This document shows positions 5,668 to 5,966 of a stretch of 5,966 nucleotides of DNA, one piece after another (position 1 is the stretch's first letter; each line of letters starts with the position of its first letter). The notes under the pieces are model-generated. The model was not told the origin of the DNA. It made no database searches and saw only the letters and a program-made list of their open reading frames with translations. Where the stretch lies: positions 1 through 5,966 of the forward strand of contig JACQCJ010000031.1 in assembly GCA_016201685.1 (NCBI GenBank). The letters run 5' to 3'. The position numbers and the translations under genes were made by a program. This DNA comes from Candidatus Peregrinibacteria bacterium (GTDB taxonomy: Bacteria > Patescibacteriota > Gracilibacteria > Peribacterales > Peribacteraceae).

Positions 5668-5782
5668 TGGGCATAGAAGGGGCAGGTATGCACAAGGGAA
5701 CCTTGCCTACGTGGCAGAGTACACGATTGCAAATAAAGACTGCCGTCCCGCCGTAGAAGGGTGAGAGGGCAGTGGGTGTAGC
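5636..5782 (-). ncRNA. Candidate small RNA of about 150 nt
   Basis: A TATAAT box on the minus strand (5794-5789) and the terminator at 5667-5626 bracket a stretch with no open reading frame of note but with good folding potential. ACTGCC (5771-5766) and GGCAGT (5744-5739) could form a stem that also contains CCC/GGG pairs. A second small hairpin is CAAGG-GAA-CCTTG (5693-5705 on the plus strand). The 5' segment CACTGCC could instead pair with GGCTAGTG in the terminator, which would allow a switch. I compared it with tmRNA, RNase P RNA, SRP RNA and cobalamin riboswitches and saw none of their conserved cores. 6S RNA cannot be excluded without folding. Confidence 0.4.
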
Positions 5783-5788
5783 AGTGGA

Positions 5789-5794
5789 ATTATA
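5789..5794 (-). promoter_or_regulatory. -10 box (TATAAT) of the candidate small RNA
   Basis: GCTATAAT occurs here on the minus strand and again at 5596-5603, 193 bases downstream. The hexamer is a perfect consensus. The best -35 candidate (CTGAAC, 18-base spacing) matches only three of six positions. The start would be near 5782. Confidence 0.4.
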
Positions 5795-5966
5795 GCCCCA
5801 CCGATGATTGAAGTTCAGAAATCATGATGATGTTTACGAAATTGGTTGATGACCGATGAATGGAATTGGCTTGAAGAAGACGGGAAATCGATGAAATGGT
5901 CTTCATGTTTGTCTGTTTCATTCATGAACGTGTCTTTCCGATGAGAGTGACGAGACGTGTGCAACA
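5795..5966. other. AT-rich end region with no assigned gene
   Basis: GC falls to about 37 % in the line I counted. On the minus strand a frame without stops runs in from the window edge and ends at TGA (5817-5815), with an internal ATG at 5925. Its 50 residues are rich in serine and histidine and look unlike a conserved protein, so I do not call a gene. CGATGA occurs four times on the plus strand (5802, 5854, 5889, 5940) at unequal spacing. With 5549-5794, which holds the hairpin, promoters and candidate RNA, this makes a 418-base stretch without a convincing coding sequence. Confidence 0.4.

Noticed and set aside
5650..5710. Cobalamin riboswitch, suggested by AGCCAGGGACGGG and GGGAACC on the plus strand
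   Set aside because: The elements are in the wrong order, and the rest of the conserved core is missing.
5802..5945. CRISPR array, iterons or C/D-box RNAs, suggested by four CGATGA words
   Set aside because: The words are only six bases long, unequally spaced (52, 35, 51) and have no conserved flanks.

Overview
The window looks like a chromosomal stretch of an uncultured bacterium with moderately high GC (roughly 55-63 % in the 60-base lines I counted inside the metabolic genes). TGA, TAA and TAG all end genes, so the code is standard. Several starts have no Shine-Dalgarno sequence, and one has a -10-like hexamer exactly where a leaderless transcript would need it. This, with short dispersed-type repeats and recombinase fragments, would fit a Candidate Phyla Radiation (Patescibacteria) genome. 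That placement is inference; no rRNA or tRNA gene is present to test it.

Positions 1-2969 hold nucleotide-sugar genes. A plus-strand gene tail ends at 89. A UDP-glucuronate 4-epimerase gene (173-1120, minus) and a UDP-glucose 6-dehydrogenase gene (ugd, 1590-2969, minus) together give UDP-glucose -> UDP-glucuronate -> UDP-galacturonate, precursors of surface polysaccharide. Between them lies an AT-richer orphan gene on the plus strand (1218-1595), whose end overlaps the end of ugd by 6 bases. The ugd gene carries an in-frame block of heptamer inverted repeats (2374-2434) that codes for an extra low-complexity loop. Just past the epimerase stop there is a second, out-of-frame copy of its C-terminal tail, separated by a repeat-like unit.

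Positions 2995-3966 (plus) encode an adenosine-kinase-type PfkB kinase. Its start codon is only 25 bases from the ugd start codon, and a perfect 14-bp palindrome covers the ugd start.

Positions 4044-5548 look accessory. An ORF that joins the N-terminal part of an integrase-type transposase to the C-terminal part of a large serine recombinase, with neither catalytic core, is followed after 23 bases by a DUF3800 protein with a predicted RNase H-like fold.

Positions 5549-5966 contain no convincing gene but are rich in signals. There are two TATAAT boxes on the minus strand. One fits the start of a roughly 150-nt RNA that ends at a good intrinsic terminator. The other sits inside a perfect inverted repeat and points at the 3' end of the DUF3800 gene. 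An AT-rich tail with four CGATGA words follows.

No complete new system is evident. The most interesting points are the repeat insertion inside ugd, the recombinase chimera next to DUF3800, and the candidate small RNA.
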